Assembly: GCA_029547205.1 (NCBI GenBank)
Contig: JAKPPT010000068.1
Location: 288,014 to 352,013, forward strand
DNA from: Spirochaetota bacterium
GTDB lineage: Bacteria > Spirochaetota > Spirochaetia > Treponematales > UBA12059
DNA length: 64,000 bases
Direction of reading: 5' to 3'
Position 1 is the stretch's first letter; the number at the start of each line of letters is the position of its first letter. A program made the translations under genes and the position numbers. The notes beneath the pieces are model-generated. The model worked only from the letters and a program-made list of their open reading frames with translations. It did no database searches and had not been told where the DNA came from. Shown piece after piece: positions 52,134 through 62,318 of the stretch.

Positions 52134-52354
52134 TATGCTATCTCCACTCTTCCAGGACGAATATGTCCCTTAAATACTACTGTACAATCTATACAGCACT
52201 GACCTGAACCAGGTTAAAATTTATACTGCATATGTTGGGCACCCACAAATGCACGAACCCAACTGTATATACTTACAAACATGCTGATAATATTTCATGT
52301 AGAAAATAATTTCAATTGCTGCAACACAACACAATTTTGCTGTGTCAAAATTAC

Positions 52355-52993
52355 TCAATTACCTACAGTCAATCTGTAAACATCGCATCCCGCTTCGGTC
52401 TTATCATACAAAAAACCGAGCTTTTTAAGGTATTTTGCATGCGGTTTTGTATATGCACGTGCAACAAAAACATGCGTCCCCTCACTCGCAATTCTTTTTC
52501 TGATAGCATTAAAGTAGTATTGAGCGTTCTTAAAATCTCGATAATTAGGCACAGCATAATCCAGCACAATTTCTGTTTCATGCTCTTTGATTGTTTTATA
52601 CAATATTAAGGAGACAGGATTCATATCGCGCAGTATCAGGTCAGCATGTAATCCATCAACATCATCTAACTTAAACTGCGGGAAAAATAACTCAATATCG
52701 TTTTTATAAAACTTTAGAAATAAATCAATATATGGCGACTCGTGAATTGGTCTTTCAATAATATCAAAACGATCGCGAGTGAGTCGCATTTTAACAAGAT
52801 AGTAAATATTGATAATTACTATAAATGCATTTAACAGCCAAACTGGGAGCGCTCCAATAAAAATTCCGTATATAACAAAAGCAGCAGAACCAATTCCATT
52901 TAATATTCTGAGCCACTTTATATTACGCATCATTAAGGATATTGCAACTATAACAGATGCCATAGTTCCAAATATTTCAATATAATACTGCAT
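52355..52993 (-). CDS. YgjV-like inner-membrane protein with soluble C-terminal domain
   Basis: MQYYIEIFGTMASVIVAISLMMRNIKWLRILNGIGSAAFVIYGIFIGALPVWLLNAFIVIINIYYL; internal ATG chosen. Confidence 0.65.
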   Translation of the reverse strand: MQYYIEIFGTMASVIVAISLMMRNIKWLRILNGIGSAAFVIYGIFIGALPVWLLNAFIVIINIYYLVKMRLTRDRFDIIERPIHESPYIDLFLKFYKNDIELFFPQFKLDDVDGLHADLILRDMNPVSLILYKTIKEHETEIVLDYAVPNYRDFKNAQYYFNAIRKRIASEGTHVFVARAYTKPHAKYLKKLGFLYDKTEAGCDVYRLTVGN

Positions 52994-53224
52994 CTCAACC
53001 TCCAAAAACACATAATAACATGCAATATACGACAAAATCAATCAAGACAGAGCATAAAATAGATATAAATGCAAAACATTCATATAAATTGCACTATCCA
53101 AATTCTTAATTATTTATCGTTTTGCTACGTACTCCCCCATGAAATCATTGGTATTTTTTCTACCTTAACTGTATAATTGTATTAAAAAGTATAATAGACT
53201 CAAAAGCATTATAGGGGACAGGTT

Positions 53225-54037
53225 ATGAACAAGAAGTGGCTTAAGTCTTTGTTAATCTACTTAGTACTAGCAGTAACGCTACCGCAGCTGTCTGCTCAGC
53301 AGCCATGGAGAATATATTCCCTTTTTTCATACGATGCTTATGAAAGTGAAGGTATACTGACCATTGACGAAAGCATCTCAATACCCCTCATAAACAATTT
53401 TGTTATATCGACTGGTGTTGCATGGAAAGGTACACTTATTGACCCTTTTTTCACCGATCCAGCAAAAGCTGAGGCACGACTCGGAATTATCTATATTCAG
53501 CCTTCATGGAGCATGTATTTTGAGCTCTATGGAGGTTCAATATGGGTGCCTCAAACCATGGGAACACCACTGTGGGAAGCTTTTGTACAGACAACACTTA
53601 TTGAAGCTGCAGTCAATTGGGAAACAGATTTGCTCTATTTTGGATTACGTGAGCGTATACTCTTTAATACTATTTCTACAACTTCAATTACCAATTTTCT
53701 ATTCTTCTGGACACCCCAACGATTTTTCAAACTGAGCCTTGGAATGAGTATTGGCATCGAAAATGATGTTCCAACACTTCCTGGCATTCGTGCTGAGTTC
53801 ATAGCACCAATTATTAAGAGTGTCCCTGAACTATTCCGTGCTGGACTTGGTATTACCTATGAACGCTTTTTCGATGACGCAACACTGACAGCGGGAAACA
53901 CAATTACAATTAAAGCAATTCTTGCATCTGCACCACTTGCAGCTCTCGATATAAAAGCTGGTATAGCATGGAATTTTGGTGATAAAGCAGTATATCCGCT
54001 CCAGCTTGAAATGCTATCAGCAATAGTGCTCCAGTAA
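53225..54037 (+). CDS. Hypothetical secreted, possibly beta-barrel protein
   Basis: Signal peptide (…LPQLSAQQP) and alternating amphipathic strands. Confidence 0.5.
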   Translation: MNKKWLKSLLIYLVLAVTLPQLSAQQPWRIYSLFSYDAYESEGILTIDESISIPLINNFVISTGVAWKGTLIDPFFTDPAKAEARLGIIYIQPSWSMYFELYGGSIWVPQTMGTPLWEAFVQTTLIEAAVNWETDLLYFGLRERILFNTISTTSITNFLFFWTPQRFFKLSLGMSIGIENDVPTLPGIRAEFIAPIIKSVPELFRAGLGITYERFFDDATLTAGNTITIKAILASAPLAALDIKAGIAWNFGDKAVYPLQLEMLSAIVLQ

Positions 54038-54076
54038 GCAAAACTGAATGAATGTATTTTCTTGCTAAAAACAACA

Positions 54077-55069
54077 ATGAGTGATTCAAGTGAATACTTA
54101 GAAAAGATTGCTACTCTCGAAAAAGTCAATGAAACGCTTCTCAAATCAATCCAGCTCCTTGAGGATAAAATAATACGGGATCCCCGCACAGGACTCTTTA
54201 ATGAAGATTTTTTTGAAAATTACATTATGGATATCCTCAATGCAAGTTTACCAACACGAGCACCGGGAGCAATTCTTTTTATTTCCATTGATAATTTTGG
54301 CGACATCAACCTCCATTATGGATCAGATAGAGCTGATGAGATTCTTAAAAAATATGCTTCTTATTTAAAAAATATTACTTCACCAGAAACTATACTGTTT
54401 AGGTTAAGCGGAGCCCTCTTTGCATGCTACCTTTCTCAGTGTGAAAAAAGTAAAGCTATAGAAATTGCAGAAACAATACGTATCAGTACAGCGCAAGCTG
54501 AAATTTTTATCTGTTTTATTACAGTATCGATTGGGGTAATTTCTTTTGAAGATCTGTTTAATATGAACGAACCTCAAGAAATAAATATAGTCGACTTTAT
54601 TATTGATGCAGGTAAACAACGACTAAATATTGCTAGAAAACACGGTTCAAACCAGGTATGCGCAGATAGCAATCTAAAAGAAAGAGAGCAAAACAAAAGA
54701 ACTTTACTACTAGCGGATAGCAATGTATTCAGATTGGCAATGCTTGCTGACTTATTTCCACGAAATCAGTTCCAGGTATTAACAGCTAAAAACGGACCAG
54801 AAGTGCTGGAAATAATAACAAAACATGAAATTAACTTGATTATCTGTGACTGTTACCTTCCAGGAAGCAATGCAATCGAAATTAAAAGAACGATAAATAA
54901 ATATTCAAGACTTATGGGAATTCCCTTTATTATTATTACTGATCACAAGCATATTGATTCAATTCAACAGGCGTATTCTGCAGGTGTTCTTATGATTATT
55001 GAGAGGCCTATTTATATTGATGAGATACTTGCAATAGCACAAAACTTTAGCAAAGGAAAGTTTTTATGA
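54077..55069 (+). CDS. Degenerate GGDEF domain plus C-terminal receiver-like domain
   Basis: RDPRTGLFNEDFFENYI...AILFISIDNFGDIN...RLSGALFACYL replaces GGDEF; LLLADSNVFRLAMLADLF...LIICDCYLPG. Confidence 0.75.
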   Translation: MSDSSEYLEKIATLEKVNETLLKSIQLLEDKIIRDPRTGLFNEDFFENYIMDILNASLPTRAPGAILFISIDNFGDINLHYGSDRADEILKKYASYLKNITSPETILFRLSGALFACYLSQCEKSKAIEIAETIRISTAQAEIFICFITVSIGVISFEDLFNMNEPQEINIVDFIIDAGKQRLNIARKHGSNQVCADSNLKEREQNKRTLLLADSNVFRLAMLADLFPRNQFQVLTAKNGPEVLEIITKHEINLIICDCYLPGSNAIEIKRTINKYSRLMGIPFIIITDHKHIDSIQQAYSAGVLMIIERPIYIDEILAIAQNFSKGKFL

Positions 55070-56250
55070 TTACCATAAAAACTATTTTTTTTACTCTTTC
55101 TCTATTATCATTGCTCTCTATACTTATTTTGTTAGGAATAAAAATTCGATATAGACTTGAAAATAAATTTATCCTTATCATAAGAAAAAGAATTATAACA
55201 GCAATTATTGAGAAGAAACCATTATCGTTAAAAGGATTACCTAAACTAATGCTACTATTTGAAACTGTAAAAATTAATGAAGAAATAAACTTACCAGAAC
55301 AAATAGTAACCACAATAAGAGAATATACTAAAAAAAAGTATTTCAATGTATTGAAAAGAAACATGTATTCAAAAAATTCAACAAAGCGAACACAAGCTGC
55401 AATGCTGCTCTCGTTTTTCCCAGGGACAGAAACAGAAGAAGTGCTACTTGAGGCACTGCATAAAGAAAAATCAAATTATTGCTTTCTTCAAATCTGTTAC
55501 AGCCTCGCACAAGTGCACTGTACCAAAAGTATACCTATTATTATTTCACTTATACACAGTAAAGAACCATGGCTCTATTATCGAATAATTGAAATTCTTT
55601 TAAATTTTGGACAAACTTTGGAAAACTTTCTCTGTACGACTTGTATAGACAATGACGAAATTTCCGAAGAAACAATTGCACTCATTTGTGCCTATGTGAG
55701 AAGATTTCCGAACCAGCAGCTATTAGCCGAATTGGAGCAATTATTAGATATTACTCACAGCAAGACAATCGCTCAGGTATTCCTGGACAAATATCCCTTT
55801 CAATTAGCAAAAGAAAAATATTTAAAACATCCGAACACTATAATACGCGGTATGGCTTATGAAGCGCTCGGTTCACAACCAGATGAAAACACATTAAAAG
55901 TACTAATCAATGCAGCATGCGACAGTTCTATTCAATTCTGGATAATAAAAGGTATTACTAGATTAGTACAAAAAGATCGAACACTACTTGAAAATTTATT
56001 TTTAGAATGTGAAAATGTTTTTAACAAAATAAAAATCAAAAGAACTAATAGTGACTATGAACGATACAAAACTATAAGTTATGCATTGCTCCCATATTTT
56101 GAATATTTTGTATACTCAGAAAAAAATGTAACATGCCTTATTCATATCGCGTTAGCAACCGGTAAACTAAGTCATATCACTACATTTTTAGAGACAAATC
56201 ACAATGAATACTATGAAAAAAGATTCTATACATTCTCAGCAAATATCTAG
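55066..56250 (+). CDS. HEAT-repeat-like protein (possibly the 5' part of a frameshifted HEAT-GT2 gene)
   Basis: Repeated alpha-helical pairs; ATGA overlap with the GGDEF-REC gene. Confidence 0.6.
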   Translation: MITIKTIFFTLSLLSLLSILILLGIKIRYRLENKFILIIRKRIITAIIEKKPLSLKGLPKLMLLFETVKINEEINLPEQIVTTIREYTKKKYFNVLKRNMYSKNSTKRTQAAMLLSFFPGTETEEVLLEALHKEKSNYCFLQICYSLAQVHCTKSIPIIISLIHSKEPWLYYRIIEILLNFGQTLENFLCTTCIDNDEISEETIALICAYVRRFPNQQLLAELEQLLDITHSKTIAQVFLDKYPFQLAKEKYLKHPNTIIRGMAYEALGSQPDENTLKVLINAACDSSIQFWIIKGITRLVQKDRTLLENLFLECENVFNKIKIKRTNSDYERYKTISYALLPYFEYFVYSEKNVTCLIHIALATGKLSHITTFLETNHNEYYEKRFYTFSANI

Positions 56251-56423
56251 AAACCAACACGAAGCTTAAAGCAAAGCTAGCATCGTATTTTACCGATGAA
56301 AATATTCTTAACAAACTAGGTATTGTAAAAGTACCAGAACAGGAAAGAAAACCTGCTCTTAAACTAGGTAAAAAAGAAAAAACAATTCTTTGGGTTTTAG
56401 CAGGCATTATACTATCGATTCCT

Positions 56424-57893
56424 TTGTTATCAAGTGTGTACTCATTTTATATTGCGAAATCTGGTTTTGCAGATTTTATCATTCACAGCATACGTGCAGT
56501 TACAAAATATATGTCCTGGTATTACCTTGCCATCAATAGCATATATTGTTTACTCATTATTTTTTCTGCTATTAATATTCAAAACCAGTTAAAGAATTGG
56601 AACTTAATTCGCAATAATTTTGTAGCACTAGAGTCAATGCTACCTTCCGTATCCATACTTGCTCCTGCTTTTCGAGAAGAGCTCTCAATTGTGGATAGCG
56701 TCAAATCACTCCTGTCCCTCAACTATCCCAAATTTGAAGTAATAGTAATCTGTGATGGCTCACCTGACAACACGCTACACAAACTTATAGAAGCATTTAA
56801 GCTTGAACGCGTAGACCGAGAGCCTTACTCTCACATCCCCTGCAGGCAAATACGTGGGTTTTATGCAAATCAAGAATATCCCTATCTTCTTGTTATCGAT
56901 AAACTCAATGGAGGCAAAGCTGACAGTTTGAATGCAGGTATCAATTTTGCAAAAAATGATTATATATGCTGCATTGATGCCGATTCGCTACTGGAACGCG
57001 ACGCGCTCTTGCGCATGATGCACCACATTATTAGTTCCGATAAAGAGATTATTGCCTGCGGTGGTAATATTTTACCGGTAAACGGTTGCGAAGTAGAGAG
57101 TGGAGCATTAAAAAGTATTCACATACCCAAAAATATGCTTGCCAGGTTTCAAACCATAGAATACTTCCGCGCCTTTCTTTCAGGCAGACTGGGATGGTCA
57201 TGGATCAACTCACTTCTTATTATTTCTGGAGCCTTTGGTGTATTCAGGCGTCAACAAGTTCTGGAAATAAATGGTTACCTTACAGGATCTGCTTCCGGTA
57301 AAATGGATACCGTTGGCGAAGACATGGAACTCGTTGTACGCCTTCGCCGCAATGCCCACGAAAAAAAGCGCACAAATCTTGTGAGTTATTGCTACAATGC
57401 AAATTGCTGGACAGAAGTGCCAGAAGACTGGGGCAGTTTCTCAAGGCAACGAGACCGCTGGCACCGCGGACTTTTGGAAATCCTTATGTACCATAGAAAA
57501 TGCATGCTTAAACCTGCATATGGAACCATGGGTACCATCGCCATGCCCTACTTTTGGATATTTGAATGCATAGGTCCGTTCTTTGAGCTGTTTGGCTTGC
57601 TACTGGTCGGAATAGGCCTTACTACTGGATTACTGACACCAGGCTTACTCCTTCTGTATTTCGTAGCAAATATTTTTTTTGGCATAACCATCTCAACATT
57701 CTCGCTTATTTTCATCGAATTCAGGATAGTGTACTTCAACTTCACTGAAACTTTTATACTTCTATTTTTTTCCATCATAGAAAATTTTGGATATCGTCAG
57801 ATTGTAGCGATCAAACGTGTCTTTTCGTATTTCAAACTGCTGACCGGCGAAGGCGGTTGGGGCGCAATTAAACGGAAAGGTTTTAGTAAATAG
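56424..57893 (+). CDS. Processive family 2 glycosyltransferase (PgaC/BcsA-like)
   Basis: VIVICDGSPDNT; CCIDADS; GEDMELVVRLRR; QRDRW (QxxRW); several TM helices. The open frame extends upstream to about 56217. Confidence 0.87.
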   Translation: MLSSVYSFYIAKSGFADFIIHSIRAVTKYMSWYYLAINSIYCLLIIFSAINIQNQLKNWNLIRNNFVALESMLPSVSILAPAFREELSIVDSVKSLLSLNYPKFEVIVICDGSPDNTLHKLIEAFKLERVDREPYSHIPCRQIRGFYANQEYPYLLVIDKLNGGKADSLNAGINFAKNDYICCIDADSLLERDALLRMMHHIISSDKEIIACGGNILPVNGCEVESGALKSIHIPKNMLARFQTIEYFRAFLSGRLGWSWINSLLIISGAFGVFRRQQVLEINGYLTGSASGKMDTVGEDMELVVRLRRNAHEKKRTNLVSYCYNANCWTEVPEDWGSFSRQRDRWHRGLLEILMYHRKCMLKPAYGTMGTIAMPYFWIFECIGPFFELFGLLLVGIGLTTGLLTPGLLLLYFVANIFFGITISTFSLIFIEFRIVYFNFTETFILLFFSIIENFGYRQIVAIKRVFSYFKLLTGEGGWGAIKRKGFSK

Positions 57894-57912
57894 CCATAAT
57901 ACCTTATTATTA

Positions 57913-59802
57913 TCATTTTATATATTTTCTTAAAATTGCATCAACTGTTCCGTCTTTTTTAAGATCTTCATATGCCTGCTTAAGTTTTTGATATATTTCA
58001 TTGGAAACTGATTGCTTACTGAGGCCAATATATATATTCTCAAGTTCAAGTCTAAATTTATGAATTACTAGATTATTGTACTCTGGATTAGAAGCTATCA
58101 AATAACGCAAATAATATAATTCTTCTATAAAGCCAATAATTCTTCCTGAAACAGTTTTTGCTGGATTTAAGTTAGCATCATTAACATATTCAAATACTTT
58201 ATGAAATTCTTCGTTCTTTAACTTTTCATTAAATTCATGAGAGTAAATGACATCCTGCTGAATTCCAAATGCACTATTTCTTGCTTTTGCTATAGAAATA
58301 AAGTCTTCGAGTTTAGTTATTGGCAGACCTGCATCTTTTTTTTGTACTGCTAATGCCATAATCGATATACGAATAGGACCTATCCAATATAAATATTCAG
58401 AACGTTCTGGTGTTATTGACAAATTACTCATAATATCAAGATTTCCTCGTTGCATTTCATACAATGCACGTGACCAAGGAACTTGCTTATAAACAATTTC
58501 AAGTCCTGCTTTCTTTACAATTGCAGTTACCACTTCAACTTCTAGACCAGTCCATGAACCATTTTCATCTTTGTAATAAAGCGGAGGGAAATTATTAACA
58601 TACATTCGTAATGCATTTGGAGTGATTACTATAGGTGTTTGATTTTTTTCAAGCCAGTACTGAATTGCTTCTACCGAACCATCTGCTGCTGCTGCTGCAA
58701 ATAACAATGAAGCTTTTTTCAATGTAGGATAATTACTACTCACTGGATAATTAAAGACAACCTTTGCATCAGCTCCTGCATTGATAAGCATATCACGAAT
58801 TTCATTATTCTTTGCATAAAAAAGTGGTATACCGTTATTTGGATCAGCTTTGTAGTCTAATAATAGTTTTACTAATTCTTTATTATTTAATTTTAACAAA
58901 AAATCAACGATATCCCAATTTTCAGTGAACACTGCATACTTTAGTAGTTCTAATGTATTTATCCTGCCTTTTGAAAGCTCTGCTTTTAATCCCTGCATGT
59001 TAGCCATTGCAAGATAGGCTAATACATTCGATGTGAGCTTTTTATCAACTACAGGCTGTTTATTTTTAGGAAGATTATTAACTGCTTTCCACACCTGAAG
59101 TGCATTTGCAAAATAATAGTACGATATTTGCGATAAATCTATTGTTGCAAAGGTACCAATAATAATATCAAACACGGTATTGACATAGTACACTGTATTT
59201 TTTGATGTTGAAGCCTTTGCATTTTTTACTTTATACGTTATGCCTAATGGATCTGCACCAGCTTTAAGCAACGCTTTAGTTATTTCAATATTGCTCTGTC
59301 TCAGTGCAATAACAAGCGGACGCATTTGATAAAAATCATAAATATCTATATTATCGATTCTATCCGTCCAAACTTGCTTTACAGGATCAAAAAAGTCATA
59401 AAATAAAAACTCATTATCAATATGTATAATCATAGTATTATATTTCCATGAAGCATTTACATCGGCTTTTGCAGCTATAAGACGCTGTACCGCATCAAGA
59501 TTTTCATTTCGAATTGCATAATACAGAGGACCATACCCACTCTGATCAATTTTATCAGGATCGGCCCCTTTTGATAAAAGATAGTCAAATACGGCGCTAT
59601 CATACTGCTCGCCTTGACTGAGATAATCCGCCAGATAAGGAGCATCTTTAAGGTTAGGATTTAAAAGATCTACCTTAGTTTTAAGTGCATCAAGATCATT
59701 ATTCATGATGTCATCGTATATGCTCTGTGCAAACAGCACTGTGTTCGCAAGCAGCACCAGTAACACAGCCAGAACCTTACTCCGGTCTTTCTTATGTATC
59801 AT
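57913..59802 (-). CDS. Ankyrin-repeat protein fused to a periplasmic solute-binding domain (SBP_bac_3)
   Basis: Signal peptide; ankyrin repeats (LLSKGADPDKIDQSGYGPLYYAIRNENLDAVQRLIAAKADVN); FPPLYYKDENGSWTGLEVEVVTAIVKKAGLEIVYKQVPWSRALYEMQRGNLDIMSNLSITPERSEYLYWI. Confidence 0.85.
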   Translation of the reverse strand: MIHKKDRSKVLAVLLVLLANTVLFAQSIYDDIMNNDLDALKTKVDLLNPNLKDAPYLADYLSQGEQYDSAVFDYLLSKGADPDKIDQSGYGPLYYAIRNENLDAVQRLIAAKADVNASWKYNTMIIHIDNEFLFYDFFDPVKQVWTDRIDNIDIYDFYQMRPLVIALRQSNIEITKALLKAGADPLGITYKVKNAKASTSKNTVYYVNTVFDIIIGTFATIDLSQISYYYFANALQVWKAVNNLPKNKQPVVDKKLTSNVLAYLAMANMQGLKAELSKGRINTLELLKYAVFTENWDIVDFLLKLNNKELVKLLLDYKADPNNGIPLFYAKNNEIRDMLINAGADAKVVFNYPVSSNYPTLKKASLLFAAAAADGSVEAIQYWLEKNQTPIVITPNALRMYVNNFPPLYYKDENGSWTGLEVEVVTAIVKKAGLEIVYKQVPWSRALYEMQRGNLDIMSNLSITPERSEYLYWIGPIRISIMALAVQKKDAGLPITKLEDFISIAKARNSAFGIQQDVIYSHEFNEKLKNEEFHKVFEYVNDANLNPAKTVSGRIIGFIEELYYLRYLIASNPEYNNLVIHKFRLELENIYIGLSKQSVSNEIYQKLKQAYEDLKKDGTVDAILRKYIK

Positions 59803-60151
59803 TTTATATCCCCCATAAATAATTATTTACAATGAGTATCAAATTTTAATTTTTCACTGTCAACGTTTCGGGTTTTCAATGATTACCCATTCTGACGCTA
59901 ACTTACAGCACCATTGGATTTTTTCCAGATATAAGTTTTCTGTTTAGGGCATTCTTTTTTTTATTGGAGGTATTGGCACAGGAATTATCTCAATACTTTT
60001 ACGCAAGACGCTCGCCCAAACATCTATTATATGTTCCTGCTTATTGGAACCATCCTGTAATTAGTACTTTCTTATTCTTTGTACAACATTTATAATCTCA
60101 TAAGTTTCAAGTTTATGTTATAATATTGCTCAATAATCATGTGAGGTATAT

Positions 60152-61449
60152 ATGAAGCACACATTGCGTATTCCAATATTCAAGACTATAAAAAAATATG
60201 GTTATAAATTAATTGTAGCAATACTTGCGTTCTATGTGCCAATTCTTTTTGCATCATCCTGTGCTAGCACCAAATCCAAAGAAGCTTATGACCTTGAAAT
60301 AGTCACTTTCTATGACAGTCCCGCTGAGGCCAAGGCCTTTACCGCTCTTGTGCAGCAGTTTGAAAAAGCAACGAAACTGCGGGTTTACGTGGAATCACTC
60401 CCGCGTGAAACGTACTACGCGTCACTTGAGCAATACATGTCCTCCGATTACCCCCCCCAGATATTCTTGCTTTCCACCCTGGCGGGCATTTCCACAGTTA
60501 CGCAGCCAGGGGCTATCTCCAGCCTGTAGAAGCGCTCCTTCCCGGACGCAAATTCGAAAAAAGCTTCCCGGCGCAGCTCAGGCAGGCGGCCTCGCACGAC
60601 TCCTTCGTGATGTTCGTCCCGCTGTCCTGGACATGGTGGGGGATTTTCTATAACAAGAAAGTCCTTGCTGACACCGGCGCGAAACTCCCCGCCTCGCTTG
60701 ACGACCTGTTCGCGCTTGCGCCGCTGCTCAGAAAGGGCGGATTCATTCCGTTCACCGCGAGCGCCAAGGACAACCGCGCGCTATCTGCATGGCTCAGACT
60801 CTTCCTGTCAGTGAATCCTGACACCTCGCTCTACCAGTCCTTTTGCTCGGGCTCTGTTCCATTCAATGATGTAAAGGTCGCGACAGCGCTGCAGCAATTT
60901 GCCATACTCATCAAGAACAAATACATCATCGATTCGGCAATCATGCTCAGCAGGGAACAGGCCCTCGGCCCACTTTTATCAGGTAGGGCTGCTATGTTTC
61001 TCTCCGATGCCGGGATACTGAAAAATATCCCGAAGGATGACCGGGAAAATATCGGGATCGCGGTGTTCCCCGGCCGGAATGGCCAAGGGCTCGTATACGC
61101 CGACATGGAAGGCTTCGTGGTCCATGCGAAAGCCCAGAACAAGGCGAACGCGCGGAAATTCCTCGCTTACATCGTCGCACCTGAAAACCAGGAAGCCATG
61201 AGCCTGCCCTTCTCCCGCCTGCCTGCGAACCTTTCAGGCAAACAGAGCAGCTCCGAACTCGAGGCCACGAAAGCGCTCCTTTCGGGAACACGGACCGTAG
61301 TAGTTTCCATGAACCAAAACATGCCCGCTGCTGCTGTCTCGGCAGCAATCGCTGAGCTTGTTAATATATTTTCACTTCCAAGTAATTTGCCACTTTACCT
61401 TCAAAATTTGGAAGCAAAACGAGTTGAGTTGTTTAAGGTTAAGAATTAA
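60152..61449 (+). pseudogene. Extracellular solute-binding lipoprotein (family 1-like), frame interrupted at a C8 tract
   Basis: 60152..60529 (signal/lipobox SSCAS, DLEIVTFYDSPAEAKAFTALVQQFEKAT) and 60607..61449 (SWTWWGIFYNKKVLADTG) are in different frames; the frames join at ccccccccag 60451-60458. Confidence 0.75.
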
Positions 61450-61502
61450 CCATTGTATAATAATACCACAACGCAGCTGCTATGAAATTACGGTATTGAA
61501 GC

Positions 61503-62318
61503 TTATGTCCCCGTACCAGTAAATTTATGAATTGTGCCACAAAACGCTCCATAACCTACACCAAACAAGGCAAAGCCATATACAAAAGGCAATAGCCATT
61601 TAGAAATATGCATTGATTGGTCCAGTATGGGTAAGGCAGGATAATAGGCAATGAGTCCTATTGGAATTATAAATGTCAGAAAAAGACGCAGACTAGAGGA
61701 ATATATGTTTAGAGGGTACTGTGCAAATTGCAACAGGGAAATAAAAGGAGAGAAGGCTTCTTCTAATTTTGGATACTTACATGCAAGTGCATCAAGCAGC
61801 AAGAATAATCCTGTACATGCCAATACGCCAGAAAACATCAAGAGCAAAATAAGTAAAATATGTAAAATGCCAATTTCTAGAGTAACCACTATATAAATAA
61901 AGATTACACTTCCATTCAATACTGCAAACAACTCGGAAGCGGAAAATTTCTTGGCTGTAAGATATAAAAAGGGATTCACGGGCTTTACCAGTACTGTAAT
62001 TAATCGTCCTTCTATGACATAGCTTTGTGAATACCATAAAGTCCATGCAAAAAGCGCATAGAACAAACCTGTTCCTATGTGATAGAGTCCGTATATCAAG
62101 AGGCATGCATCTCTTCCAAGTCCGCCAATTTCATCAGTTTTAGTAAACAGAAACAGCAAGGCAATCACACCAATTGCTGTTTCAGACAATCGTACAAAAA
62201 ACCACAATACAGTATCTTTTCCAAATACGAAGGACTTCTTCATTGTTTCGAGCAATATAGCAAAATAATTATTTTTCATGAAATCACCTTTGCCATTTTC
62301 CAGCCTACCCACCAGCAC
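61503..62318 (-). CDS. ABC-2 type permease (DUF990/ABC-2_2-like)
   Basis: ~6 TM helices; VIEGRLITVLVKPVNPFLYL motif; next to a second permease and an ATPase. Confidence 0.8.
   Translation of the reverse strand: MLVGRLENGKGDFMKNNYFAILLETMKKSFVFGKDTVLWFFVRLSETAIGVIALLFLFTKTDEIGGLGRDACLLIYGLYHIGTGLFYALFAWTLWYSQSYVIEGRLITVLVKPVNPFLYLTAKKFSASELFAVLNGSVIFIYIVVTLEIGILHILLILLLMFSGVLACTGLFLLLDALACKYPKLEEAFSPFISLLQFAQYPLNIYSSSLRLFLTFIIPIGLIAYYPALPILDQSMHISKWLLPFVYGFALFGVGYGAFCGTIHKFTGTGT

Noticed and set aside
51349-52173. 274-aa ORF antisense to the activase gene
   Set aside because: Lies opposite a strongly conserved CDS; no recognisable domain, so a shadow ORF
60312-60653. 113-aa ORF on + with unusual Arg/Pro-rich protein
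   Set aside because: Wrong-frame ORF over the GC-rich part of the solute-binding protein gene
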